23,103 nt of DNA, taken from Candidatus Gastranaerophilales bacterium. Its GTDB lineage: Bacteria > Cyanobacteriota > Vampirovibrionia > Gastranaerophilales > Gastranaerophilaceae. A program made the position numbers and the translations under genes. The stretch lies in NCBI GenBank assembly GCA_947628355.1, contig CANQZO010000004.1, positions 1 to 23,103 of the forward strand, given 5' to 3'. This document shows, piece after piece, positions 22,568-23,103 of the stretch. Numbering within the stretch: the stretch's first letter is position 1; each line of letters begins with the position of its first letter. The notes under the pieces were generated by a model. It did not search any database, had not been told where the DNA came from, and saw only the letters and a program-made list of their open reading frames with translations.

Positions 22568-23103
22568 ATGAAATCAAAAATTAAAGATATAAAAGCAAGG
22601 CAGATAATTGACTCAAGAGGAATTCCAACTATAGAAACCCAAGTTATACTGAAAAGCGGGACAACTGGAATAGCTTCAGTACCTTCAGGCGCTTCAACAG
22701 GCAAGTTTGAAGCGGTCGAATTAAGAGATAACGATAAAGCCAATTATTTTGGGAAAAGTGTATATAAAGCAATAAATAATATAGATAGAGTGATAAAGCC
22801 GTCACTTGAGGGTAAAAATATTTTTAATCAAAAAGAAATTGATTTAATAATGCTTGAAAAAGACGGAACAAAAAATAAATCTAAACTTGGCGCAAATGCA
22901 ATATTAAGTGTATCTTTAGCATGTGCAAGGGCAGCAGCGAACGAATATAATCTGCCATTATATAAATACCTTGGCGGAATATACTCAATGACAATGCCAA
23001 TACCGATGATGAACATCATAAACGGCGGAGCGCACTCAAATAACAAGCTGGATATTCAAGAATTTATGATACAGCCGGTCGGAAGCTGCAGTATAAAAGA
23101 GGG
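22568..23103 (+). CDS. eno: Enolase (3' end outside window)
   Basis: The first 178 codons of the glycolytic enzyme that converts 2-phosphoglycerate to phosphoenolpyruvate; the frame runs off the window end. It has PSGASTG (39-45, mobile active-site loop), DGTKNKSKLGANAILSVSLA (99-118), LYKYLGG, and MMNIINGGAH with H156 followed by IQEF with E165, the residues that contact substrate in the family. DSRGIPT replaces the usual DSRGNPT. I chose ATG 22568 because GCGAGGAAA precedes it at a normal distance. An in-frame ATG at 22544 would add eight residues but lacks a clear ribosome site. Confidence 0.95.
   Translation, partial: MKSKIKDIKARQIIDSRGIPTIETQVILKSGTTGIASVPSGASTGKFEAVELRDNDKANYFGKSVYKAINNIDRVIKPSLEGKNIFNQKEIDLIMLEKDGTKNKSKLGANAILSVSLACARAAANEYNLPLYKYLGGIYSMTMPIPMMNIINGGAHSNNKLDIQEFMIQPVGSCSIKE

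Noticed and set aside
1..23103. tRNA or rRNA genes, CRISPR arrays, insertion sequences, phage genes
   Set aside because: Read for by eye on both strands; no cloverleaf-like T-arm with CCA end, no regular direct repeats, and no transposase or integrase motifs were seen.

Overview
This is an A-rich, low-GC window (about one third G+C by eye) in the standard genetic code, with strong Shine-Dalgarno sites, TATAAT-type promoters and intrinsic terminators. The gene set is chromosomal and bacterial: peptidoglycan precursor synthesis, a divisome gene of the FtsQ type, ribosomal proteins with SecY, Adk and Map, a bifunctional-nuclease domain protein, DUF1858, ribosomal protein L9, BI-1/YccA and enolase. 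My best guess for the host is an uncultured gut lineage of the Vampirovibrionia/Melainabacteria (Gastranaerophilales). This is an impression from base composition, gene order and protein style; no diagnostic marker in the window proves it.

Layout. (1) 1-4398: the 3' part of a multi-spanning GT-C-like membrane protein, then pheT without pheS next to it. (2) 4500-4890: a short single transcription unit with its own promoter, a structured leader, a possible overlapping leader peptide, a 72-residue cysteine-rich protein and a terminator. (3) 4911-6275, minus strand: an acidic amino acid/dicarboxylate symporter, divergent from (4). (4) 6389-10474: murC-murB-ddl-ftsQ, tightly packed with overlaps, which carries UDP-MurNAc formation, UDP-MurNAc-peptide initiation, D-Ala-D-Ala synthesis and septal assembly. 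(5) 10602-13151: rpsE-rpmD-rplO-secY, the distal part of the usual spc operon, starting here after a hairpin instead of after rplR. (6) 13250-15180: adk-map-bifunctional nuclease from a separate extended -10 promoter. (7) 15397-16156: a DUF1858 protein and rplI, each apart from its usual partners.

(8) 16200-17686: a hairpin region whose two alternative pairings look like an attenuator, a 20-codon ORF with a good ribosome site, and a 432-residue membrane protein I do not recognise. (9) 17694-21745: the most unusual unit. Three tandem paralogous radical SAM proteins, each with an extra cysteine set in front of the core CxxxCxxC, are followed with no gap by a VanH-like D-2-hydroxyacid dehydrogenase. 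The unit has a strong promoter and a bidirectional terminator. (10) 21748-22482, minus strand: a BI-1/YccA family membrane protein. (11) 22568-end: the first 178 codons of enolase.

I saw no tRNA, rRNA, CRISPR array, insertion sequence or phage gene. No stretch longer than 300 bases lacks a gene. The best candidate for an undescribed system is the radical SAM triplet with its dehydrogenase. The attenuator-like element, the leader of the 72-residue protein and a 57-codon minus-strand ORF at 15149-15322 are secondary leads.
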